A DNA stretch of 64,000 bases from Phialocephala subalpina (taxonomy: Eukaryota > Ascomycota > Leotiomycetes > Helotiales > Mollisiaceae). This document shows positions 31,980-42,398 of the stretch, in pieces. Position 1 is the first letter of the stretch; every line of letters starts with the position of its first letter. Both the position numbers and the translations under genes were made by a program. Where the stretch lies: positions 1,106,985 to 1,170,984 of the forward strand of contig FJOG01000004.1 of assembly GCA_900073065.1 (NCBI GenBank), written 5' to 3'. The notes beneath the pieces were generated by a model that was not told the origin of the DNA, did no database searches, and saw nothing but the letters and a program-made list of their open reading frames with translations.

Positions 31980-33890
31980 CTACATGACATTATTGGAAGT
32001 TGTGCTAAGTAAGTACTGTCTGTATAGAGTAAGCTCATACGACTCGCAATCGTTCGAATACATTTGATCCACTTGAGCAATGGTGTTGATCCTGTCTCTC
32101 ACAACCTTATCGGCAGCATTTTGAAATTCCCTTGCAGCCTTGGAAACGATCAACCAACCCCTCATGTTCTTAGTTCCGAATAGCCAGGTCTGGTTATTGT
32201 GGAAAGTCCGAAGAAGCTTAGGGCTTTGGCAGATGCGTAGATGAGATAGAATATCGTCCTGAGAGGATGGCTCTGTCTGTAGGAGGCGTTCGAGGGCGTC
32301 GATGAAATAATACAAGTCCCAGGGGTTGTCTGTCAATGACCATGAACGTTTTAGCATCATGGACTCAATGAATTCGTTCAATTGTTGAGTTGCAAGATGA
32401 AGAGGTGTGTCTCTTTGCCCCCTGTCCAGTTGGCTCCTAATTATCTGCCATTGAGCACACAGCTTGTCTCGAAGGCCAAGTTCACGATTCTGCACGACTT
32501 GGGACCATTCTTGCAACGTCCAGGGTCCGACCTTGAAGGACGAATGAAGATCAATCTACTCGATAAGATGAGTGTTACGAATGGCGCCTCTTCCCTCTGG
32601 CCTCCAAAGCTTTGAAAAGCATGCCTCGGCAGCTTCGGCGCTGATTTTGGGAGGTTGGGAATCGTCCAAGTCCAGCGTTAGGGAGGGACCTCCAGATGGA
32701 TTCCAAAGTCTTCAAGCGCTCTGATTTTGGCATCAATTCCACTTCGGGTACATTGGGACTAGGCTCGGCCGCCTTGGAAGGCATCCAAGAAGCTTGCCTC
32801 CAAGAGCTTATGTTGTTTCTGCTCTCGAGCTTTGTTGGCGAGCTCAGGCTTCTAATTTCCCCAATAAATTTTCCCTGCAACCTGAGGATACTGTCATCAT
32901 TCCCTTGCTCATGTTGATGATAATTGACTCGAGAGGTTGTCGGTAATTAGGCACCGGGACAAAAGTCGGTCCATCGTGGCATAATCCAAGCAACGCCAAA
33001 ATCTTATCCCGTGGATAGTTGACAGAGTCTGGGCACTCCATCTCATCGCATCGAGGAGATCAATTGGCTTTCGGTCAATTAAGAAATGTTTGCGGAACTC
33101 GAGAAGATGAGTAGCGTCCAGGAACCTTTCGCCAAAGGATGATTCTAGGCTTGCTGAGATATCCTTCAATGCACTAATGGGAGCGGCAATATTGGCCCAC
33201 GACGACTGCACTTGTCCGTAAAGTACCTTGACTTTGAACGCAACCGTGAGTTCCTGTATAACCCAAACTCTTTTCCAGTACCGTTGACTGAAGAACTTGT
33301 CCAAGACATTCCACTGCCTCATCGACCACTCAGTCATCTTCTGTCTCGCAAGCTTTGATCCTCCCACTTTGCAATCTCGCTATTGCTGATGACCGACTTA
33401 AAGATTAGACCGTCGTCGATCGAAATATCCTCGTCTCCAACGAATGCTATCACCTCTTGTGCCAAGGAGTATATTTGGCGCATGCTTCGGACCTGCTCGC
33501 TTCGTTCCTGGTCATCCCGCTGATTGATACATAGAGCATCTAACCATAATCGAATGCTCGTCTCACCTCCGCCTCGCTGTCTGCTCATTCTTTGGCGTCT
33601 GCGTATCTCTCGCAGAGCACGATGAAGATTAGTGGTGATACTAATACGAAGTCCAAGTATATTTATCCGTGTGAGGGCTGCTGCTTCACCCCAGCAGTAA
33701 GACAAGGCGGTGTATGGCTTGGGATCGATCAAAGATTCGTGCTCTATAGAGCATTGAATCATGGAGTCGTCATGACGTCCCACTGGCAGCTCCCATTCCA
33801 AGTTTAGAAACCTGATTTCGCAAGAGGCGAAATCGAGTTTCTGGTAAGGAAAAAGATATGTTGGGCGGAACCTCTCGGAGGTGCATTGTA
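31980..33890 (-). pseudogene. HET-domain (heterokaryon incompatibility) gene, broken
   Basis: Clear HET-domain blocks on the minus strand: YTALSYCWGEA, IRLWLDALCINQRDDQERSE, QVRSMRQIYSLAQEVIAFVG, then in another frame YWKRVWVIQELTVAFKVKVL, and in a third YPRDKILALLGLCHDGPTF. These blocks are normally continuous in one protein. Here frame changes fall near 33334-33367 and near 33040, with no plausible splice sites, and again downstream (32575-32880 and 31980-32516 are separate frames, the latter after a TAG). Upstream protein-like sequence (FASCEIRFLNLEWEL) reaches about 33890 without an ATG. HET proteins govern non-self recognition and cell death on hyphal fusion. Sequencing error could account for one shift but hardly for all. 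Confidence 0.75.
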
Positions 33891-33900
33891 AGTTAAAGGT

Positions 33901-34154
33901 TTATTCTAGATAAACCACGTTATTGAGATTGCCACTCGCGTCGTTCTCCTGCCTTGCTGTACGATTCGTGACCCAATTCCCATCGACAACAAACTTATAA
34001 TATTGCTTCTCGACATTCGGCAAAAAACCATTTTCTCGAAAGCATTGCCGACTTTCATTAGCTTGTGAGTTTTTCCCCAATCGTCGAAGGTGCCAGTAAC
34101 GAAGACTTCGCTTGCTGGGTGCTCCCATCTGAAGATGAAACCGCGGGCAGCCAT
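33901..34154 (-). pseudogene. CBM48/AMPK glycogen-binding domain fragment
   Basis: Starts ATG at 34154 and reads GFIFRWEHPASEVFVTGTFD continuing DWGKTHKLMKVGNAFEK, an AMPK-beta-like E-set/CBM48 domain. After a T6 run near 34025-34031 the family sequence continues in another frame (NVEKQYYKFVVDGNWV, QENDASGNLNNV) to a stop at about 33901. Fungal proteins with this N-terminal domain are usually several hundred residues longer, so the copy is both frame-shifted and truncated. It abuts the HET relic. Confidence 0.65.
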
Positions 34155-34888
34155 AGGAAGAGATGGTTCTAATTACCACACGTTCGAAGTCCGTAGCCAG
34201 CCTGAGGGTGAGGCTGAAGCTGCTGCCAAAGCGAGCAGATCCGGAGAGAAGCTCTTGTCATGTATGGATGCCGCTCTGGAGATGAGAAACAAGTGTCCAC
34301 ACCTGAAACGGGCCCGGACGAAGAGTTCGAAGAGCGCAAAAGTGTGGCTCTTCACGACGGATGTAAAGGTCGAGTGATGTGGCCGGCACAGAATGCGGTA
34401 AGGCTGTGCGCCACACTGCAGGGAAGCCACGTGCCTCCAAAGCAACTTGAGGTAATCTTGCCTTCGTAAGGCTGTGATGACTTGCAACTTGCCAAAGATT
34501 TTTTTAACTCCGTGTTTTGTTGACTACTGTGCGGACGAGTGCATACGTAAACTCGAATGTACTTCGGCCAAGGTGGTACGGTGTTAGACAAACCCGCGTC
34601 TACGTTGTAGTCGAAGAATGGTCGTGGAGCCTCTGTAAGTTGCGCGAGAAGAGGAACCCGTCCCCAGCCTTATTTTGGGAAATGATTCGCTACTTTGGGA
34701 TTCCTTCATGAGAGAAGCGCAGGAAGTGAAAGAGCTCTTGACTTCCAGTGCTCATCAGACTGAAGTTTCCTAGTTATGCTAACCTCATCTTCACTACAGC
34801 CGACAGAACCTTTGAATGAGGTAATGCTTTTCGAGGTTCATCACTCCTCTGTAGGGTGTCTGGAAACATTACCATTCCAGAAATTGCG
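34155..34888. other. Intergenic in the accessory island
   Basis: No gene supported. Confidence 0.4.
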
Positions 34889-35817
34889 TCAAGACATCTT
34901 AGTCTTCCACAACCAGAACCCGGAGTAGAGCGTAACTCCCGCCACAGAGAAGATACCAGCCCAGACTCCCAAGACTTTAAGCAGAACTCCTGTGACGTAA
35001 TCGTCTACCGCCTTGGCATCGTTTGCTTTCGGAAATGGTTCATCGGGAACGGGCAAACCTAGAAGTTTACATAGAGCCCCCCAACCGTCGCTCAGGTCCA
35101 TTTCGAGTAACTTTTCCTGAGGTACGAGTGATCGGACTCTCTCGTGATGAGCTTCTAGGATGTATGCAGGTACGGAGGATTTAGCCATTGAATAGAGTTA
35201 GAACGACAAGGAGTACCTACGAGGACCACCCCGTTTGATAAGCTCGACTGGGCTAGCGGTATTTTCAGTTAAGCCTGCGAGTTGGAGAGTTGAACGGCTA
35301 TATTCTTTCGCAAACGATGGAAGATATCTTCATCCGGGGATAGGCGCCAACACAATACCGAGCCACGGTGTCGTCCGACTGGTGAGGGCCGCAATGCTGT
35401 TCCACCACTTGACTGAATCTCTGCGGACCAGCACCACTTTTGCGTCTCTGGGTACGGCTCCACCATCTCGAGCATGAAATCGGACGGCGGCAAATCCGCA
35501 GTTCCCACGAAGCCGGCGGTGGCCTTTCGGACAAGCTTCAAGGTCGTCTCCTTGCTCCCCGCATGCCTGGCCTCGTAAGCTTTGATCCATGTGCTGCAGT
35601 AATCTGGGACAATATCAATCTTCCCGCAAATGTTATCGTCGTCGTCAACCTTACCATCGTCCCGCACCAAGATCTGTGTGCCACCGTGAAGAATTGGACC
35701 ATCAAGCAGCTTGGCCAAGGCCAAAGACATGGTCACTGTGCCTGTTCGCGAGTAACCCGCTGAGATGACCTGGACCTTCCGTGAGGGATCTGTCGGTATA
35801 GATGCGACCCCACCCAT
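34889..35817 (-). pseudogene. Sulfotransferase-like P-loop protein, broken
   Basis: Starts ATG at 35817 with MGGVASIPTDPSRKVQVISA followed by GYSRTGTVTMSLAL, the 5'-PSB/P-loop of the fungal sulfotransferase-like (Sulfotransfer_4) family. A 51-nt intron within 35624-35690 (GTAAGG..CCCAG) is likely. After MLEMVEPYPE the frame shifts; the family sequence resumes as AKVVLVRRDSVKWWNSIAAL and APIPG. A TGA follows where Trp is expected, then LPSFAKEYSRSTLQLAGL. A last exon carries EAHHERVRSLVPQEKLLEM and a C-terminal hydrophobic anchor (VLGVWAGIFSVAGVTLYSG), ending at 34889. One frameshift plus one nonsense codon make a functional product unlikely. Confidence 0.75.
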
Positions 35818-36071
35818 GTTGCTGACGCTTGAATCCTGATTATGAGCTCTTCGTGTATTTGTTGAGTGTGGCGTGGATGAGGTGCATGGTCAAACTCGAA
35901 TGTACTACAGCCCAAGAGGTGTTAGATAAACTTAAGTAAGACCTTACGATGTCGATGTCAGCATCGCCAGGTGTCACGTGCTGGAGCCCGCGATGAAAAG
36001 TAACGGAGGTACACTTGTGGTAAGCCAATGGCCTCTGGCTTCGTCTTCGATGCTTGCTCGTCATTATAGCT

Positions 36072-36749
36072 TCAACATGGCTTCGACGCACAAGCAAGCA
36101 AGAAGCCATAGCAAGCACCAAGGCGAATGTCCCTAGATGCTTGACAATTCATCGATTCAGGTTGGTTAAGTTTAGGACCGATGCCGCTACAACAATAAAA
36201 GGCAATATCGACAAGCGCTCCTTCATGTCCAGAACAATAGCCCAAACAAACTGTGTGAGAGGAGCAGCGATGAGATATCACACATTCTCCCTCGCTTGAA
36301 TAACATCGTAGAACTGCGCTCTTATATACATGTTGGTCGGGTACCCAGTCCGCGAACAACAATAAAGACATCCACACACCAACATCATAAGGCGCACCAT
36401 ATATGAGGACGATGGAGGCGTATGCTAACAGGACCACTCCAATAACAAGAAGAAGCAAACTCGTACGAACAGCCGGGAGATCGATCACTCCTTGCGGCGT
36501 ATTGAAGCGAGTATCAATCCAAAGGACTGATTGGGAGCAAGTAAGAGCAGATGTTTTGATAGCGGTGAATCGGTGATTGCGGATAGCTTGAAGCATTGCA
36601 GGTGTGAAACAAAAAGGCGAGAAATCTGAAGTCGAAGCGTAACTTGCAGTGAGCACGTTTTTATGCTCTATCTGCTTAGCTAGAAACGTGGTAGCAAATA
36701 CAGTTGCAAAGAACAATCTAATCTGAAGTACGCTTTCTTCACTTCGCAT
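36072..36749 (-). CDS. Hypothetical protein with membrane segments (doubtful)
   Basis: Open frame of 225 codons from ATG at 36749. It contains one clear hydrophobic stretch (TSLLLLVIGVVLLAYASIVL) followed by IYGAPYDVGVWMSLLLFADW. The C-terminal third is Cys/Ser-rich and looks non-coding. No family recognised. It may be a relic of a membrane protein, and splice sites may have been missed. Lies in the accessory island next to pseudogenes. Confidence 0.3.
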   Translation of the reverse strand: MRSEESVLQIRLFFATVFATTFLAKQIEHKNVLTASYASTSDFSPFCFTPAMLQAIRNHRFTAIKTSALTCSQSVLWIDTRFNTPQGVIDLPAVRTSLLLLVIGVVLLAYASIVLIYGAPYDVGVWMSLLLFADWVPDQHVYKSAVLRCYSSEGECVISHRCSSHTVCLGYCSGHEGALVDIAFYCCSGIGPKLNQPESMNCQASRDIRLGACYGFLLACASKPC

Positions 36750-37096
36750 TCAAATGGTAACCATAGAGGGTGGGAACTGTCTGGAGTCCGTGCACGAGGC
36801 TGAAGTCCTTAGATGTCACGTGTTTGAGCTCATGATGAAGGCAACAAGATGGTAAGGTTCAAGCATGCATTAGCAATCTTTTGAAACGTTAGGAGATGTT
36901 GTTCCATTCCGCTTCAATCATCCAGGCTGATTATCAGCGCCATGGAAGTTCAAGCTCAGCCGTCGAATCAGCCAGCACCAGGCTTCTTGACATCATTGGT
37001 GCTTCGGAGACAACTCAAAATCAGCCTCGACAACGCGGCCTCACATGAGCAACTCACCACCCTCTAACGCGACACCGCAAAACTCCACCCACGATC
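36750..37096. other. Intergenic
   Basis: No gene. A TGTCACGTG segment near 36815 resembles one near 35973 (both followed by GAGC..GATGAA), perhaps a short duplication. Confidence 0.4.
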
Positions 37097-39628
37097 ATGA
37101 TCTTTACCAGCAAACATGAGCGAAGCAAAAAAAAGTTCCTAGATCTCTTCCGGAGTCGTAGCACATCAGAAAGCCCCAAGGGTTCGAGGAAGGTGGGTAG
37201 CAAACATACTCCGCAGCCTCATGCCCTATTGTCTGTTCCACAACTGATGCAAATCAAGCAGGACAGAGAACGAGACCGTGACCGAGAACGTAAACATCGA
37301 AAAGAGAGGCGCCCACGCCCTGCTGCTTCTCCTTCTCCCGAGCGACGCCCAGAACGAACACACAGCACGCATTATTCGAGATCAGAGCCGAGACGGTCCT
37401 CAGGGGCGCATGCGAGCCCGACACTTCCAGTTGCGATAGCAGTGCGGCCTCAAACTGTACCGCCGGTTTTCCCACAACCGCAGAGTCAGTATCAGAGATT
37501 GACAGAATGGCCTCCCAGAGGGTACGGACGGGATGCAAACCTGAGCCAAGGGAAGGCGATGGAGTTTATTTGTACAGGCGTGCCGGTATACAAGGGGCAT
37601 AAGAGAGAGATACCGCATGCTGGGAGGGAGTACTATCAATTCTACGCTACGTGTGTTGGGAACGGACATGCGGGAAGTGATAGAACGGAACCAGCATATG
37701 AACCTTTCGGCGCGGCGTCGTTAAGGTTACAAGGCTCGGACACTGCAATATATCCATGGGAAACGCTCGAGCAGCCTAGCATGGCATTTTGCTACGGTAC
37801 CATGCCAGGGACTATTACGTTAAACCACTGGGTTGGGCTAAGTGGAAATCCGAGCCCGAGGCTTGAGCTGAGGGATCCGGGTATCCAGCCAAGAGAGGTC
37901 GACCTCGAAGTGATATTGGAGAGATTGGTCTATCTCGAGGGCGGATTCGAAGAGGACTATCCGGATCTGATGTACAAGAATCTCTACAAAAATCTGCTGA
38001 GGGATCCGGATAAGTTCATGAATCCGCATAAGGCAATGGAGAAGCAGATTGCAGATCTGATTATGGTCTTGAGCAGGAAGGAGTGGATCGACTTAAGTAA
38101 GCCGGAGAATCAGGTCGTGGCCAAGTTCTTCGCCAATGCGACTTATACAGATGGCGGGATGTATAAGCAATTCTTTCATCAATTGTTGCTTAGCATGGAA
38201 TTGGATGCGAGGATTCATTCCAAGCAGCATACGGCTGAGGCGAAGGAGAGACTCCTGGCTCAACTACCACCATGCATTGCTTGGGATCTAGCTCTTGCTA
38301 GAAAATGGAAGGAGTGCGTAAGTATTGAGAGATACAAGACAGGTGCCGACCCAGAACAAAGTAAGCTCCCTATCCTCAGGCGACCTCATACGCTTGCTAA
38401 ACGTTTAACAGTACGATTGCATTTTCGAAATAAGAAGCCGCAAGTGAAAGCTCTACGCAAATTCGCTAGAGTAATGAAGTGGCCTAATCTCGTCAAAGTG
38501 GATGACATTCTCAAAGGAAAAGATCCCAACGACGGACCACTCGAGGAACGCTCATCAGACGCAATGTCCTACTTTACCGGCGTAATCCTCCCAGGCCCTA
38601 CCCTCCCCTGGCTCATCATGAACACTATCATCGATTGTGACCCCGACGCAGGCGGTAACTCCCTCACAACACTAACACATATACATCCAAACTCTGGATT
38701 CCAATACAAGAGCACAACTTACTGGTCCTCGACTTCCGTCGTCGGCAAAGTGCTAGCTCCTACTTGTAAGGAGATAGGAGGCTGGATTGGTCCCGCGAGA
38801 CCAGCACCAGATCTCTCACGTATTCAAATAGCACGAATCCGTCAGCGAAGACCAAAGCAGATTCTCAATTCAGACGACGTCGACTCTATGACCGAGCGAT
38901 CGGATCCTCTCGGCCCACCATCACGTTCATACCCTGTCTCCGAATACCAACTACTTCTCCCTGATCGCGAGCCATCCGAATTCGTCGATACCGTCCGCAT
39001 CGAGAAACTCGCATTAAAGCCAGTCTCCGTCACTTCCGCCCCGGAAAACGAACATAACAAAGATAGAGGAAGGCCATTGACATACGATGCCGCAGTCCAG
39101 TTTGCGATCGATGGGCAAAGCTGGCCCTTGAGATTGAGTTACGACGTTAGCTTCGTCGCCGCATGTCCTTGTGCAGGAGCAGGCCCGCATCCCCTATTCT
39201 TCGATTACGTTTATCAGGCCGTCAAGGTCGATCAAATCCTCACCATCAAAGATTGGGGAGGTATCAATTCCAGCCACTCACTCAGCACCTCCAACACTCG
39301 CGGAAACTCTCCAAGTCCAGCCGCCAATGGAGGGAGAGGTGCTGAGGGTCTCTTGCCGCCATCTGGTTCCGCAGCTCTTTTCAATGGCAGTGGGAAATCG
39401 GCGGAGCGAGATGAGGAAGATGATAATGAGAAGGTGTTGGTGGTTGAGTGTTTTGGGGTGGAGGATAATGAGGTTCTGGCAAGGGCTTGGTGTGCGCATT
39501 GGGGACTGAATGCGGTGGTGGCGGATGTGGAGAGGACGTGTATGGGGTGTGCGATAAGGGAGGCGTATGGGGCGTGCATTAATGTGGTTATTTTGATTGA
39601 GGGGAAGGATGGGGATAGCTCGAGGTAG
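37097..39628 (+). CDS. Large conserved-looking hypothetical protein
   Basis: Two exons, 37097-38360 and 38412-39628, 826 aa. The 51-nt intron (GTAAGC..TTAACAG, branch GCTAAAC) is stop-free and a multiple of three, so an unspliced reading also stays open. The N-terminal ~130 residues are basic and Ser/Pro-rich, with an RERDRDRERKHRKERRPRP run. The middle looks globular (YPWETLEQPSMAFCYGTMPG, LNHWVGLSGNP, VLSRKEWIDLS, YFTGVILPGPTLPWLIMNTI). The C-terminus is Cys-containing (VSFVAACPCAGAGPHPLFF, ARAWCAHWGLNAVV). I do not recognise a named domain. It reads like a filamentous-fungal orphan family. No function assigned. Confidence 0.8.
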   Translation: MIFTSKHERSKKKFLDLFRSRSTSESPKGSRKVGSKHTPQPHALLSVPQLMQIKQDRERDRDRERKHRKERRPRPAASPSPERRPERTHSTHYSRSEPRRSSGAHASPTLPVAIAVRPQTVPPVFPQPQSQYQRLTEWPPRGYGRDANLSQGKAMEFICTGVPVYKGHKREIPHAGREYYQFYATCVGNGHAGSDRTEPAYEPFGAASLRLQGSDTAIYPWETLEQPSMAFCYGTMPGTITLNHWVGLSGNPSPRLELRDPGIQPREVDLEVILERLVYLEGGFEEDYPDLMYKNLYKNLLRDPDKFMNPHKAMEKQIADLIMVLSRKEWIDLSKPENQVVAKFFANATYTDGGMYKQFFHQLLLSMELDARIHSKQHTAEAKERLLAQLPPCIAWDLALARKWKECVSIERYKTGADPEQSKLPILRRPHTLAKRLTVRLHFRNKKPQVKALRKFARVMKWPNLVKVDDILKGKDPNDGPLEERSSDAMSYFTGVILPGPTLPWLIMNTIIDCDPDAGGNSLTTLTHIHPNSGFQYKSTTYWSSTSVVGKVLAPTCKEIGGWIGPARPAPDLSRIQIARIRQRRPKQILNSDDVDSMTERSDPLGPPSRSYPVSEYQLLLPDREPSEFVDTVRIEKLALKPVSVTSAPENEHNKDRGRPLTYDAAVQFAIDGQSWPLRLSYDVSFVAACPCAGAGPHPLFFDYVYQAVKVDQILTIKDWGGINSSHSLSTSNTRGNSPSPAANGGRGAEGLLPPSGSAALFNGSGKSAERDEEDDNEKVLVVECFGVEDNEVLARAWCAHWGLNAVVADVERTCMGCAIREAYGACINVVILIEGKDGDSSR

Positions 39629-40570
39629 TGAAGCGGGAATGAACTACGAAGAGATGACAGTTACGATGAATGTGGGGAAGGACTTGGGATGGAGCGGGAG
39701 GATTTACGATATGAAATGACGATTATGAGCGATGAAATGGACGACGGCGCGATGAAATGAAACTAGCACGGATTTGCTTTCAGGCGTTGATATCTTTTGC
39801 TCTGGGCTGGGTTGCATAGCTGGACTGGGTGGGCGGGACGGAAGCGGTCTTTGCATTTCTACGGTAGGGAAAGGAAGACCGGCGGAAGGATATACCAGGA
39901 GTTAGCTTCTTCCTATCGTGCAATGAATAAATGATATCCCTTTCCCAAACGCATACCCCTCCCCTACTGCTTTGCCGTGTAGAGTACTATTCTTGAGATA
40001 GTAACAGCTCCCTCTAGACCTAGAACCATTTTCTATTCTGTAAACACTAAGTCAATGGAGGCTAAAGCTCAGCTAGAGATATTGTCCTCTACTCCGCTCG
40101 CTTCAAGAAAAGGAGTCTTCGCTTACAGTACCTGTCCAAAGGAAGTGGGTCAGGACGTCCGGGACACCTCAAGACCGTACAGTGAGGCGTATAGATTTAA
40201 ATAAGTATAATTCTATCCTCTCCTGGATTGTGGAGGGGTAAAATCACATACCTAGGGAGTAAGATAGGGAGCCAGACCTTATTAGGTATGGATCAATATT
40301 TTGCTATTTGGTTTGTGATTTTGATTTTGATTTTGCTCTTGCTTGTTTTTCTTTTGTGCTTTTAGGGAAAGGAGGGTTGCGCTTCTCGCTTCGTCTAAGT
40401 AGCTTGAGTACAATTGTGTATTTGTGGCGACGGCCTCGCTTTTAGTCAAGATGCCACGGCGGAAGGGCAAAAGGTGCGAACCGTGTTTTTCATATCTCCA
40501 TGAATTTGTCCTTGCATGTAGAATAAATCACCTATGTACTTCCAACCGTCCTTCCTCCAGGTTTAATCCC
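39629..40570. other. Convergent intergenic region
   Basis: 3' flanks of the hypothetical protein (+) and the MFS transporter (-). A (GATTTT)n microsatellite lies at about 40314-40336. No gene supported. Confidence 0.5.
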
Positions 40571-42398
40571 TCACAAAAACCATCTGAATTCGGGCACGCT
40601 CGGCCCATCTTTCAACAACTCCGTCGGCACCTCCCTGATATCCAACTTCCTCCCCAACTTCCTATCCCTCCTCTTATTATCAAGCACCATAAACAAACTC
40701 AACAACCCCGCCAACACCGCCCCCGTCGCCCCAAAAGCAGCCGTCGTCGCCAGTGCAGGAATATATTTCGGCGCACTCCCCGGCGTGAAAATATTACTAC
40801 TAACCAAACCCATCAAATTCGCCAACGGTACACCAACACTCGTCAACACAACTCGACGACCTTCATGAGGTGTATTGTTGTTATACCAGGTTGATAATAA
40901 GACGGAGGGAGCTGAAGTACCCCCTATTCATCAAGATCTCAGAGTCAGCTAACTTCTTCTGTATGTTTCGAGAGCAAAAATGCATGTCTTGAGAGTGCGT
41001 TTGGAGCACAGCTGGAGTGCATTGCTCCAATGCACTCTAGAGACATGTCGGAAGAGGGAATAATTCTCTGAGAAATTGACACTTACAGCACATCATAAAC
41101 GTTGCGAAATATGCAATGTGTTTTTGGTGCAAGACGTCAATGGTGGCGTAGATTAACATGCCGATGAATGTGAATGTGAATCCTAAGGCGATGAAGGGAC
41201 CACGACGCCGAGTAAAGTCTGAGGTGAAGGCTAGGAGTAAAAGCATGGCGGCTCCTGTGACGTTGGGGGCTACTGTGTAGAGGTTTGTTTTTACAGTCGA
41301 ATATCCGAGACGAGCGACGATTTGAGGAAGGAACAAGCTGACGGATTGCAGTGGGACGCCGAGACAGATTTCGATGGCGAGGAAGGCGTATGTGACGGGC
41401 TGTTTGAAGATTTTGAGGGATTCGCGGAGGTTGAATTCTTCGTTGACGATGGACGAGGAGTCAACTGCTATTCGGTGGTAAGCGAGAGCCTTCTCTTTCT
41501 CGTCGAGGAATTTGGCGTTGGTGGCTGATTTTGGGAGATAGAGGAAGGCAAAGATGGAGAAGAGGACGGTGCAGGAGCCTTCGATTAGGAAGAGGTAGCG
41601 CCAGGCATAGAGATGGGTGTTTTTGATGTGGAAGACGCCATAGGCGAGGAGACCGGAGAAGGCGTTGGCGATGTTGGAGGCGGCGTAGAAGATGGCCAGG
41701 CGACGAGCGAGTTCTCCTCGACGATAGAATGTGGTGAGGTAGTAGATGACCAGAGGGAAGAATGCAGATTCAGACATTCCTGGACATTATTAGCTTTGTC
41801 TGGTCGTGAGAGATGGATGACTTACCTAAGAACCATCTGAGAGTCATCATCCCAGCGAAGTTTTGAGCGGCAACTGTAGAGTGGCTTAGCGTCGTATGTT
41901 GCTGGTGCTCTTCAAGCCCTTACCAGTGAGAAGTGTCATGGAGCCAAAGCTGAACATCAGAATAGGCAAGACACGTGCGGCACCAAACTTCTTTCCAAGC
42001 ATTGCCTGACGCAGCTATCAGCATAGTTCTTGCAAGCGAGGCTCTTTACTTACGAATGGGGGCGCAAAGATAACATATGGAACGTAGAAGACGCTTAAAA
42101 TGATGTTGTACTGATTGGACTTGAAATGAAGATCCGTATCCATGTGATCTGTTTTGGCATTGCCCAAATTTCCCTTGTCGAGAGCATTGAACAGATACAT
42201 CAAAGCCAAAACAGGAAGCAATCTGAAATCGAACTTTCGGCACAAAGCACGCTCGGCCTCGCGGTCGACGACATATGCTGGTTCGGAACTGGCACCGAGA
42301 CCCGATTCGGATCTAGGCTCTTGAGTGTCGACGTCGCCGGTTTTGTCGAAACGCTCCTCGATGGAGTCTGATCTATTGTCTGTCTTCATGGCCGCCAT
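40571..42398 (-). CDS. MFS transporter, anion:cation symporter (Dal5/Tna1-like) family
   Basis: Plasma-membrane permease for a small organic anion (allantoate, nicotinate, pantothenate or similar; substrate not deducible). Five exons, 42398-42054, 42005-41924, 41873-41826, 41779-41087 and 40923-40571, 506 aa in frame with clean GT..AG sites; exon 3 is 48 nt. TM1 has the ACS signature LPVLALMYLFNALDKGNLGN (an NLGNA form of the NIGNA motif). Other landmarks are VFYVPYVIFAPPF, FAGMMTLRWFLG, SAFFPLVIYYLTTFYRRGEL, the charged central loop around residues 255-310, FTSDFTRRRGPFIALGFTFT and the STWYNNNTPHEGRR segment. About 12 spans are expected. Start is the ATG at 42398. Confidence 0.9.

Noticed and set aside
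35970..36860. Element bounded by the two similar TGTCACGTG segments
   Set aside because: The similarity is short and imperfect, with no inverted repeats or target duplication.
38361..38411. Continuous reading through 38361-38411 as coding sequence
   Set aside because: The segment has GTAAGC, a GCTAAAC branch site and TTAACAG, so an in-frame 51-nt intron is the better reading.
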